Assembly (NCBI GenBank): GCA_031284195.1
Contig: JAITAI010000280.1
Coordinates: forward strand, 1-9,519
Length of the DNA stretch: 9,519 nt
Source: Treponema sp.
GTDB taxonomy: Bacteria > Spirochaetota > Spirochaetia > Treponematales > Breznakiellaceae
Direction: 5' to 3'
Positions 1 through 6,517 of the stretch are shown here, piece after piece. How positions within the stretch are numbered: the stretch's first letter is position 1; each line of letters begins with the position of its first letter. A model generated the notes under the pieces. It searched no databases. It had not been told where the DNA came from and worked only from the letters and a program-made list of their open reading frames with translations. A program made the translations under genes and the position numbers.

Positions 1-1
1 C

Positions 2-64
2 CTTTCAGCCCTTTTAGTATTGGCTATACAAATCGCCGTTGACAAGGGTGTATTCCCTGTCTAG
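2..64 (+). CDS. Possible C-terminal tail of an upstream gene (partial, uncertain)
   Basis: From the window edge one forward frame stays open for 20 codons and stops at TAG 62-64. The residues are mostly hydrophobic (LSALLVLAIQIAVDKG...), as at the end of a membrane protein. Twenty codons can be open by chance, and the opposite strand is also open here. The promoter candidate for the next gene lies inside this stretch, so the call is weak. Nothing can be said about function. Confidence 0.2.
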   Translation, partial: LSALLVLAIQIAVDKGVFPV

Positions 65-67
65 AGT
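39..67 (+). promoter_or_regulatory. Sigma-70-type promoter candidate for the LysM/transglycosylase unit
   Basis: A perfect -35 hexamer TTGACA (39-44) is followed after 17 bases by TAGAGT (62-67), which matches 4 of 6 positions of the -10 consensus. Transcription would start near 74 and leave a leader of about 97 bases before the ATG at 171. It is the best promoter-like pair seen upstream of the first two genes. No start-site data exist here, so this rests on consensus match only. Confidence 0.4.
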
Positions 68-94
68 CTAAGAAAGGATTTTAGAGGAGAGCCG

Positions 95-119
95 TTTTCA
101 AAGGCTGACCTTTTGAAAA
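95..119 (+). promoter_or_regulatory. Leader hairpin upstream of the LysM gene
   Basis: Bases 95-104 (TTTTCAAAGG) pair with 109-119 (CCTTTTGAAAA) around a four-base CTGA loop. This gives ten pairs with one bulged T at 114. The hairpin lies between the promoter candidate and the ribosome binding site, so it would sit in the 5' leader of the transcript. No T-run follows on the + strand, so it is not a standard intrinsic terminator for an upstream gene. A role in mRNA stability or translation is possible but unproven. Confidence 0.4.
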
Positions 120-153
120 AGCCCCGTTATGTTGGTATACGAGAGCAGTTGTT

Positions 154-162
154 GAGAAGGAG
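154..162 (+). promoter_or_regulatory. Ribosome binding site that decides the first gene's start
   Basis: GAGAAGGAG at 154-162 is a strong Shine-Dalgarno match. It ends 8 bases before the ATG at 171, which is ideal spacing. It overlaps the in-frame GTG at 162, so that GTG cannot be served by it. This is the main reason to start the protein at 171. Confidence 0.8.
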
Positions 163-170
163 TGAGGCCC

Positions 171-1166
171 ATGGCGTTAACGATTGGTATTAAAATCGCC
201 AATGGAGATTTTTATCCTATTCTTGAGGAAAAAGAGGAAAAAGAGGAAAAAGGGGTGGTTAAAAAAAGACTGATCCTCACCACGGCCCATAATAATCAAG
301 AAATCGTCCACATTGAGCTGTATAAAAGCGCCACCAAGACCCTGGTAGATGCCTGTTATATGGGTAGGATAGAGATTAAACTTATTAAACCTGCTCCAAA
401 GGGAGAACCTTCGATAAAATTGGAAATTGCTTCTAATCCACAGGGAGAAATTATCGCGGACGCGGTGAACTTAGACCCTGCTTCAGCGCATGAGAGCCGG
501 TCTTTACTGATGACGCGTAACCCTGAGTATACTCAGGAACAGGAGCTTTCTGAGCTTACGCTGGAACCGGTAGGGATGCCTCCCCAGGGCTTATATGAAA
601 CCGAAGCTGAACGGAAACGGGTTCCCTGGCTGCTGCTGGGGCTTATCGGGCTCTTGCCGATCCTCTTAGGCTTGGTTTTTTTTCTTTTGAGGTGGAATAT
701 CCCCCTTCATATCCCCGGTTTTTCCCCGGCTACTGCTCAGTCCCTTGCAGACCCCCCACCCAGTAATGGGGCAGTATCAGAAAATCCGAGCTCTTCCCAG
801 GAGCAACCTCGGGCAGCTTCGGTTCCAGAGACAGGGGCATTGCCCTCTAATACTGAAGCAGCAGAACCCCCTTTGCCCCCTGAAGTTCCGGTACCGGTCA
901 TTGAGGCTCCGGTGACCGCTCCACCCCAAGCGTTGGTTCCCAACCGGAACCGGCCTGCACCTCCGGTAGCCTCCTACAAGGTACCGGCTACTATTCCCCG
1001 CGGCGGTGTTTCTTACCGGGTTCGCTGGGGAGATACCCTTTGGGATATATCGGAGGCTTTTTATCGTAATCCATGGCTTTATACGCGTATTGCCCGGTTT
1101 AATAATATCCGGAGGCCCGACCTTATTGTGGCAGGAAGGACCATCCGCATTCCCCCGCGGAACTAG
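171..1166 (+). CDS. Membrane protein: Hsp70 substrate-binding-like domain + TM helix + LysM
   Basis: 331 residues from ATG 171. Residues 1-103 align by eye along their length with the beta-sandwich substrate-binding domain of DnaK: LTIGI near the start, then LTTAHNNQEIVHIEL (DnaK: FSTAEDNQSAVTIHV), then a block with PAPKGEPSIKLEI (DnaK: PAPRGMPQIEVTF). There is no ATPase domain. A Lys/Arg-rich stretch precedes a single hydrophobic helix (about 153-173), so the N-terminus is predicted cytoplasmic. A Pro/Ala/Glu-rich stalk (about 178-278) leads to one LysM domain (281-329; YRVRWGDTLWDIS, NNI, PDLI, IRIP), which should bind peptidoglycan in the periplasm. The stop lies one base before the transglycosylase gene. 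The start at 171 also matches the first DnaK-like strand. An in-frame GTG at 162 would add only three residues. Domain calls are confident for LysM, good for the Hsp70-like part; the joint function (anchoring or scaffolding of wall enzymes) is inference. Confidence 0.9.
   Translation: MALTIGIKIANGDFYPILEEKEEKEEKGVVKKRLILTTAHNNQEIVHIELYKSATKTLVDACYMGRIEIKLIKPAPKGEPSIKLEIASNPQGEIIADAVNLDPASAHESRSLLMTRNPEYTQEQELSELTLEPVGMPPQGLYETEAERKRVPWLLLGLIGLLPILLGLVFFLLRWNIPLHIPGFSPATAQSLADPPPSNGAVSENPSSSQEQPRAASVPETGALPSNTEAAEPPLPPEVPVPVIEAPVTAPPQALVPNRNRPAPPVASYKVPATIPRGGVSYRVRWGDTLWDISEAFYRNPWLYTRIARFNNIRRPDLIVAGRTIRIPPRN
225..251 (+). repeat. Three tandem copies of a 9-base unit inside the LysM gene
   Basis: GAGGAAAAA occurs three times back to back with no mismatch and encodes an acidic/lysine run (EEKEEKEEK). 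The unit is three codons long, so gain or loss of a copy keeps the reading frame. It sits in a loop of the Hsp70-like domain, where DnaK has a few residues linking two strands. Confidence 0.85.
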
Positions 1167-1167
1167 T

Positions 1168-3582
1168 ATGTTTCCTGGATATTTATTCTTATTTTTTTTC
1201 TTGTGCTTCATGGTACCGAACTGGGTTTCCTGCAAGGCTGAACAGATTTTAAAGCTCAGTAAGCCAGAAGCGGCTCAAAGACTTAAAGAAGGGGATATAA
1301 GCTTTATCCTGAACGCGGATCCTATAAGCCTATTGGAATTGGAAAATTTGCACCCTTCAGCCCCGTTTTATGGGGGTCTCCTGGTGCAAGCTGCAGGGCG
1401 ATCCTTGTCTGGAGAAGACAGGGAAACCCAGCGGGAGCGTATGTACCAGAATGCCCAGGTGCTTTTTGAGCTTGCTTTGCAAAGCCCCTCTCCCCAGGTC
1501 CGGGCTGCGGCGGCCCAGGAACTCATGGTTCCTCTGTTAGCAGGAACAAACGAAGGGAAACATCTAGCCCGCCGTATTACCGCCCATATACCGAAGCAAG
1601 CCCAGGAAGCACCTGCAGGGATATCGAAAAGTTTGGGCGCTAAAGGTACTGAGTTCAGCTTGTATGGCGCAGCCTTGTATATCCTGGGGCGCTTTGATGA
1701 GGCGGTGAGCCTGCTGGAAGGGCAAGCAGGCAGGTCCTCTTGGGATAAGGCTATCATGCTCCTGTCCCGTTTGTGCCTCCAAGATACCCAGGTTAAGGGG
1801 GAATTGCTTGATTTTTTACTCACCTGCACCCCTGATAAGCCTACTGCCTGGGCCTTTCAGGAAATTCAAAACCGGGATCCCGCGTTTTTTACCCAGAGGG
1901 AATCCGCTGCCATTGCGGGACGGCTTGCGGTATCCCGTTCGTCTTATGGGGAAGGGAACCGGTACTTTCAGCTTGTTTTACAAGAAGAACCTTTACTCTT
2001 TTTTCAATACCCTGAATTAACCGGCGATTTGGGCCGGAGTTTTCAATTTACCGGTTCTCTGGAAGCGGGGATATCCCTGTTCCTTGCATGGGACACCTTA
2101 TTAGCCGCGGAAATACAGGAAGCGGAAGGAACAAAGGAACCTGATGAGACTGCTATAAAAAAGGTAAAAGAGGTATTTATAGACAAAGAAAGCCTCCCCA
2201 GGATCGATGTGCCGAATATGCGGTATCGGCTCTTGTATTTTGCAGGCAGAATGGAGCGGCAGCGAGGCCAGTATTCCCGAGCAGAGGATTATTTCAAAGC
2301 AGCCCTTTCCTTTGCCCCAGATGCCCTGCAAGAGGACGCCTGTATATGGTATATCCTCCATACCGCAGTGATGCACAACCCTGAAGGGGCCCTTTCCCTG
2401 GTGGACACCTACTTGCCCCGGTGGCATGAAGACCGCTATTTTGCCGATATCCTGGACCTGTTCTGTCGCTATTTGACGGCAAACCGGCAATGGGAAGGGC
2501 TGCTGCACCTTTTTTCCCGGATCCGGTTCCGGTCAGACGGTGCAACCACGGCAAAATACGCCTATATTCTGGGCAGGGCAGTGGCAGAGACCTATATTTC
2601 CCCAGATCAGGCTGCTGCTACATTGGGGGTGATAGGCATGACCGGCCTTGGAGTGGAGCTCAAGACCAGGATAACCCGGACCTTTTTCAAGATCGCCTAT
2701 GAAGAAGAAGAGGCCTCATTCTACTATCGGGCTATGAGCGCCTTTCAGCTCGGGGAAAAAAGCATCCCCATACCGAGGGAAGCGTTGCAAACCACAAACC
2801 CCGAAACCCGCCCGGGGTTTAAGGATTCCCCGCCCGGGGGGAACCTGGAGTTTCTCCTCGGCTTCTTTGAGTTCGGCGCGGGGAAGTTTGCCTTTCCTTA
2901 CCTGCAAACGATGATGGCGGATTTTTCCATTCCAGAACTGCGGACCTTGGCGGGGACCTTTGGCGCAGCAGCATACTGGGAGGAATCCATCCGGATCATT
3001 ACCGACTATATGGACCGGGAAACCTATGAAGTAGATTATAGGGATCTGCTTTTGTATTACCCCCGGCCCTTTAAGGAAATCATCGAGGCCAATGCCCAGG
3101 ATTTGGGGATCCCCCCGGAACTGCTGTACGGTCTTATCCGCACGGAAAGCGCCTTTAATCCGGATATTGTCTCTCATGCCGGTGCTGTAGGCTTATCCCA
3201 GCTCATGTCCGATACTGCCCTGGAGGTGGCAAATCGTATCCGCAAAGAAGGCGGACCTAATTATATCAGGGATCAGACCCTGGATCTGCGGAACCCTGCT
3301 ATTAATGTCCATATCGGCGCTGCTTATCTGCGGTACCTCATAGATCGCTTGGAAAGTCCCCTCCAGGCCCTGCTCGCCTATAATGGCGGTATGACCCGGG
3401 TCAAGCGCTGGCGTACTGCAGAGTCCCTGTTCCCGGAAGACCTGTTCCTGGAAACCATTAGCATTACCGAAACCCGGACCTACGGCAAACGGGTCTTGGC
3501 CGCGGCAGCGGCTTATGGTTATTTATATTTTGATCTCCCCATGGAGGCTGTGGTGAGGGATATGTATAAAGGTCTTCAATAA
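1168..3582 (+). CDS. slt: Slt70-type soluble lytic murein transglycosylase
   Basis: 804 residues. The enzyme cleaves the MurNAc-GlcNAc bond of peptidoglycan, leaving 1,6-anhydro-MurNAc ends, and should act in the periplasm. Residues 1-22 form a very hydrophobic signal-like segment with no positive charge before it; Cys22 (WVSC) is a poor lipobox, so lipoprotein status is doubtful. Residues about 25-630 are helical and TPR-like, with a clear repeat near 359-385 (GQYSRAEDYFKAALSFAP), matching the ring-shaped superhelix of Slt70. The catalytic domain starts near 645: LIRTESAFNP with catalytic Glu660, GAVGLSQLM (672-680) and AYNGG (737-741), all family 1 signatures. It is longer than E. coli Slt70 (about 645 residues), mostly in the helical part. 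ATG 1168 lies one base after the LysM gene stop and lacks its own good Shine-Dalgarno site, which implies translational coupling. A TTG at 1126 with GGAGG at 1111-1115 is a possible longer start, inside the LysM coding region. Confidence 0.92.
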   Translation: MFPGYLFLFFFLCFMVPNWVSCKAEQILKLSKPEAAQRLKEGDISFILNADPISLLELENLHPSAPFYGGLLVQAAGRSLSGEDRETQRERMYQNAQVLFELALQSPSPQVRAAAAQELMVPLLAGTNEGKHLARRITAHIPKQAQEAPAGISKSLGAKGTEFSLYGAALYILGRFDEAVSLLEGQAGRSSWDKAIMLLSRLCLQDTQVKGELLDFLLTCTPDKPTAWAFQEIQNRDPAFFTQRESAAIAGRLAVSRSSYGEGNRYFQLVLQEEPLLFFQYPELTGDLGRSFQFTGSLEAGISLFLAWDTLLAAEIQEAEGTKEPDETAIKKVKEVFIDKESLPRIDVPNMRYRLLYFAGRMERQRGQYSRAEDYFKAALSFAPDALQEDACIWYILHTAVMHNPEGALSLVDTYLPRWHEDRYFADILDLFCRYLTANRQWEGLLHLFSRIRFRSDGATTAKYAYILGRAVAETYISPDQAAATLGVIGMTGLGVELKTRITRTFFKIAYEEEEASFYYRAMSAFQLGEKSIPIPREALQTTNPETRPGFKDSPPGGNLEFLLGFFEFGAGKFAFPYLQTMMADFSIPELRTLAGTFGAAAYWEESIRIITDYMDRETYEVDYRDLLLYYPRPFKEIIEANAQDLGIPPELLYGLIRTESAFNPDIVSHAGAVGLSQLMSDTALEVANRIRKEGGPNYIRDQTLDLRNPAINVHIGAAYLRYLIDRLESPLQALLAYNGGMTRVKRWRTAESLFPEDLFLETISITETRTYGKRVLAAAAAYGYLYFDLPMEAVVRDMYKGLQ

Positions 3583-3646
3583 AATTCCGAATATGTAAAA
3601 AAGTATATATAAGTACCTACGGCAATTCTGGTATCTAATCTCGAGG

Positions 3647-3735
3647 GTTCCATGGATTATAGCGTAAAAGAGGGTAGCGTTCTTGTATAATCCAGAGGTA
3701 GCGGCCTGGTCTAGGTAGACTCAAGTCTATGGAAC
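3647..3735. repeat. Nested inverted repeats: candidate structured RNA element
   Basis: GTTCCAT (3647-3653) pairs with ATGGAAC (3729-3735). Directly adjoining it, GGATTATA (3654-3661) pairs with TATAATCC (3686-3693). This makes a 15-base continuous left side whose right side is interrupted by 35 bases. The interruption contains its own hairpin, TAGAC (3716-3720) with GTCTA (3725-3729) around TCAA, and a weaker CCT/AGG pair (3705-3707/3713-3715). Inside the second stem, AAGAG (3668-3672) can pair with TTCTT (3680-3684). The whole folds as a multi-branch junction. It could be a small RNA, a leader structure, a 3'-end structure of the previous transcript or DNA-level operator dyads. The strand of action is unknown, and no known RNA family was recognised. 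Confidence 0.45.
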
Positions 3736-3831
3736 GTATACCTTCAGATGTATAGAGCGTTTAGTGAATCTATATTATAAAAAAGGGTACTTTGTTTCTA
3801 TGATCATCCTTAAATATCGAAAGGAAGTGGT

Positions 3832-3861
3832 TTGAAAGGGAGAGATACATTAAACTATATT
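3832..3861 (+). promoter_or_regulatory. Promoter candidate for ftsK
   Basis: TTGAAA (3832-3837) and TATATT (3856-3861) each match 5 of 6 consensus positions for -35 and -10 and are 18 bases apart. Transcription would start near 3868 and give a leader of about 45 bases. The last bases of the -10 box overlap the left arm of a perfect dyad (3859-3866), which would suit repressor control, though that is inference. Confidence 0.4.
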
Positions 3862-3894
3862 GAGCTTGTTGTTTCTAAAATTCTTGAGCTCAAT
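3859..3894. promoter_or_regulatory. 8-base dyad between the promoter candidate and ftsK ribosome binding site
   Basis: ATTGAGCT (3859-3866) and AGCTCAAT (3887-3894) are perfect reverse complements separated by 20 bases. The right arm ends directly against GTGGAGG (3895-3901), the ftsK ribosome binding site. It may be a protein-binding operator at the DNA level. If transcription begins further upstream, it may be an RNA stem that affects access to the ribosome binding site. Confidence 0.4.
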
Positions 3895-3912
3895 GTGGAG
3901 GATTTCTAATCG

Positions 3913-6405
3913 GTGGTCCTGAAAGATAGTGTATCTCAGCACGTATCAAAATTCCGTATTGCTGCACTTGCAGGAGCGGTGGTTTTGGGTTTTTCTGCGC
4001 TAGGCTTAGAGATTGCCATAATCGGGGCCCTCGGTATGGCATCGGGGAGTTTCTTTGACCTGGGGATTTTTTTTGTGGATGCCTATGGGATTTTGGCCTT
4101 GGTAATTCCCTTGTACCTTTTCTATGCGGCTCTGCTACTGGCGGACCCGGTGTACCGTCCAGAGCGGATTTTTGTGCTCACCTGTACCGTGGTTCCCTTT
4201 GTAACCCTGGCTATAGGGTTTGTCTTTATCCGGGATTTCGATTTTTGGAAGGAACAATACCGCTTCCTGGAATGGATAGGAAAAATAGGGCTTAATTTTT
4301 TTATCATTCTCTTCACCATCCTAGAAGGCTTGATTATCATGGCCTTTACCACCTTGCTGTTTCCCGGTGCATACCAGAAACGGGAATACCACTGGACCGC
4401 TGTACTGTATAGCCCAGCTGCCCATACCGAGGAACCCGGGCCCCAGCAGAGCTATCGAGCCCCCAAGCGTTCATCCTCTTTACGGAACCTTTCCCTAAGA
4501 CCGAAATTTTCCTCCATCCTTTTGCCTCCGGTGTTTTTAAAACCAGAGCCCCCTCCTCCAGAAGACCATACCCAAGAGGACCGGTTCTTGCAGGAACTTA
4601 AGACCGAAGGACCGGATGGACCACGCCTCTCTTTTCCCCAAATAAAACCCTTAGCCAGCGCCAGCGCCTTGCATGAATTTGAATCCCTATTCCACCGGGA
4701 TGCGGGTACCCGTTTTTCTATGAACCACCCCCAGGAGTCCGATATTCAGGAAGGGTCTCAAGATGCTCAGCCGATAGGAGGACAGCAGCGTCAGGGGCTT
4801 CACCGATTGGTTTCTTCCTTCCAAGCAAAGGATGATCCCCTTGTCCATACCAGAGTCGATGCGGATGCAGCGGAGGGTATTCCTCCCCAGCGATCCTGGG
4901 ATAGCGGTCCTGCCGTCCCTCTTCCCAAGACCAGCAGTCCAGAAAGGAAGCAGGTACCCCTATCCCAATTACAGGAACCCTATGGAATACCGGTACAGGG
5001 GATCCTCAACCGCTATGCTGAGGGTACTTACGGTATCATCGATCAAGCTACCAAGGAAGCGGCGCTTATCCTGCGAGACACCTTGGAGGAATTCAATATT
5101 CAGGCAGAGGTTACCGGTATCAAGAAGGGGCCGGTGATCACCCTCTTCGAACTACTCCCTGCTCCAGGGGTAAAACTTTCCCGGATCGTCAATCTGCAAG
5201 ATAATATTGCCCTCCGGCTTGCGGCATCTTCGGTGCGGATCGTGGCCCCGATTCCTGGTAAACAAGCAGTGGGTATTGAGATTCCAAATACGAAACGCAC
5301 CATGGTTTCCTTTGCAGAGATCATCGAAGGGTTCCTCCGGGAACTCCATCCCCTGGGAACAGGACCAGAGATCCCCTTGGTGTTGGGCAAGGATAGTACT
5401 GGAGCAGTTCAGACCGTGGATCTGGTTCAGATGCCCCATCTGCTCATTGCCGGCGCTACGGGCGCGGGAAAATCCGTCTGTGTCAATACGATGATCCTTT
5501 CAATCCTGTACCAGCGTGCCCCCACCGAATGTAGGCTCATCCTGATCGATCCTAAGATCGTGGAATTAAAAATATACAACGATATTCCTCATCTCTTGAC
5601 CCCGGTGATTACCGAACCTAAGGGGGCTTTTCAGGCCTTACAGTACTGTGTCTTTGAGATGGAACGGCGCTATGCATGCCTGGATTCCTTGGGGGTCCGG
5701 GATGTGCGGAGTTATAACCGGCGTATCAAGGAACGCGGTTTGACTGTGGAGCACATGCCCTACATCGTAGTGGTGATCGATGAATTTGCGGACCTCATGG
5801 CTGCCAGCGGCAAAGAGCTTGAATCTGTCCTGGCTCGGCTTACGGCCATGAGCCGGGCAGTGGGGATTCACCTGGTCTTGGCGACCCAGCGGCCTTCCAT
5901 TGATGTGATTACCGGGATCATCAAAGCCAATATCCCCAGCCGTATCGCTTTCATGGTGGCGAGTAAGGTAGACAGCCGCATCATTCTGGATATGGCAGGG
6001 GCAGAGAAACTCTTGGGCAAAGGGGATATGCTCTATGCAGGGAGTACAGACCCTCTCCCCATCCGCATCCAGGGCGCGTTTGTTTCCGATGAAGAGGTGG
6101 AACGGGTGGTGGATTACCTGAAGACCTTGGGCCCTCCAGATTACCTAGAGGAGGATCTTTTTACAGGCGATGAAGATGAGGGACTGCTCTATGCAGATGG
6201 GGAGGATCCTCTGTATGATAAGGCCCTGAAAATCGTGTGGGATCAGGGCAAAGCCAGTGCCAGCTATATTCAAAGACGGCTTAAAATAGGGTATAATCGA
6301 GCTGCCCGGTTGGTGGAAGCCATGGAAAACCGGGGGATTGTGGGTCCTGCCCAGGGTTCTAAACCCAGAGAACTATTAAAAGGCTCGGAGCAACCATACG
6401 ACTAA
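3913..6405 (+). CDS. ftsK: DNA translocase FtsK/SpoIIIE
   Basis: 830 residues. This septum-located ATP-driven motor pumps double-stranded DNA and clears or resolves chromosome termini at division. Four hydrophobic helices (about 16-42, 51-77, 85-107, 124-150) anchor it in the inner membrane. A low-complexity linker (about 152-350) follows. The motor domain (about 350-755) has Walker A GATGAGKS (514-521, Lys520), Walker B VVVIDEFADLM (Asp623, Glu624), ATQRPS (657-662) and the family's SRIAFMVASKVDSR and GKGDML blocks. The C-terminal gamma winged helix (about 766-825; ASASYIQRRLKIGYNRAARL, then GPAQGSKPREL) is the part that reads polar KOPS/SRS-type DNA sequences in known family members. The start is GTG 3913, the first start after an in-frame TAA at 3907, with GGAGG at 3897-3901 spaced 11 bases away, slightly long. 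All motor motifs are intact and the length is normal. It appears separately transcribed from the upstream wall genes. Confidence 0.97.
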   Translation: MVLKDSVSQHVSKFRIAALAGAVVLGFSALGLEIAIIGALGMASGSFFDLGIFFVDAYGILALVIPLYLFYAALLLADPVYRPERIFVLTCTVVPFVTLAIGFVFIRDFDFWKEQYRFLEWIGKIGLNFFIILFTILEGLIIMAFTTLLFPGAYQKREYHWTAVLYSPAAHTEEPGPQQSYRAPKRSSSLRNLSLRPKFSSILLPPVFLKPEPPPPEDHTQEDRFLQELKTEGPDGPRLSFPQIKPLASASALHEFESLFHRDAGTRFSMNHPQESDIQEGSQDAQPIGGQQRQGLHRLVSSFQAKDDPLVHTRVDADAAEGIPPQRSWDSGPAVPLPKTSSPERKQVPLSQLQEPYGIPVQGILNRYAEGTYGIIDQATKEAALILRDTLEEFNIQAEVTGIKKGPVITLFELLPAPGVKLSRIVNLQDNIALRLAASSVRIVAPIPGKQAVGIEIPNTKRTMVSFAEIIEGFLRELHPLGTGPEIPLVLGKDSTGAVQTVDLVQMPHLLIAGATGAGKSVCVNTMILSILYQRAPTECRLILIDPKIVELKIYNDIPHLLTPVITEPKGAFQALQYCVFEMERRYACLDSLGVRDVRSYNRRIKERGLTVEHMPYIVVVIDEFADLMAASGKELESVLARLTAMSRAVGIHLVLATQRPSIDVITGIIKANIPSRIAFMVASKVDSRIILDMAGAEKLLGKGDMLYAGSTDPLPIRIQGAFVSDEEVERVVDYLKTLGPPDYLEEDLFTGDEDEGLLYADGEDPLYDKALKIVWDQGKASASYIQRRLKIGYNRAARLVEAMENRGIVGPAQGSKPRELLKGSEQPYD

Positions 6406-6410
6406 TTCCC

Positions 6411-6448
6411 CGGCCTAGGGCCGATAGCGGAGTTTATAGAAGGCCGCT
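6411..6448. repeat. GC-rich dyads after ftsK
   Basis: CGGCC (6411-6415) and GGCCG (6419-6423) form a short perfect dyad just after the ftsK stop. AGCGG (6426-6430) and CCGCT (6444-6448) form a second. CGGCCT (6411-6416) can instead pair with AGGCCG (6441-6446). These foldings compete with each other. No T-run follows, so an intrinsic terminator is not supported; a Rho-dependent or mRNA 3'-end-stabilising role is possible. Confidence 0.35.
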
Positions 6449-6517
6449 GTTCAGGGGGCAAAGTGTAGCTTCCTTAGATTTCAAGAGGATAAGAAGTATG
6501 ATAGGTGTATAAAATCC

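Larger units (their letters stand above)
3583..3912. other. 330-base intergenic region, no gene recognised
   Basis: AT-rich and broken by stops in all frames, with no credible protein gene. It holds, in order, an inverted-repeat element (3647-3735), a near-direct repeat (AGAGGGTAGCG at 3669-3679 and AGAGGTAGCG at 3694-3703), and a promoter candidate with a dyad next to the ftsK start. No intrinsic terminator with a T-run was found after the transglycosylase gene, and no tRNA-like T-loop motif was seen. Confidence 0.7.

Noticed and set aside
162..170. GTG 162 as start of the LysM protein.
   Set aside because: It lies inside the ribosome binding site that serves ATG 171, and it adds three residues not expected before the first DnaK-like strand.
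1006..1167. A 54-residue N-terminal extension of the transglycosylase from GTG 1006.
   Set aside because: It would be coded wholly within the LysM domain region in another frame, has no ribosome binding site and would bury the hydrophobic signal segment. ATG 1168 is simpler.
777..1235. A 152-residue open frame on the minus strand, and other long antisense frames such as 1368-1829, 2101-2508 and 2716-3177.
   Set aside because: All lie opposite strongly supported genes, show no recognisable domain, and have compositions typical of reverse-complement shadows.
1231..1236. Lipoprotein signal at Cys22 of the transglycosylase.
   Set aside because: Residues WVS before the Cys do not fit a lipobox even by the looser spirochete pattern, and the n-region lacks a positive charge. 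Treated as uncertain rather than called.
3647..3735. A degenerate tRNA or tmRNA fragment.
   Set aside because: The stem layout is loosely cloverleaf-like, but there is no GTTCRA T-loop, no CCA-adjacent acceptor pattern and no plausible anticodon arm.
6411..6448. Intrinsic terminator after ftsK.
   Set aside because: The stems are GC-rich but short and mutually exclusive, and no T-run follows. Reported only as dyads.
6498..6512. Four-codon ORF (MIGV, then stop) just before the kinase start.
   Set aside because: Far too short to support; most likely chance in the leader.
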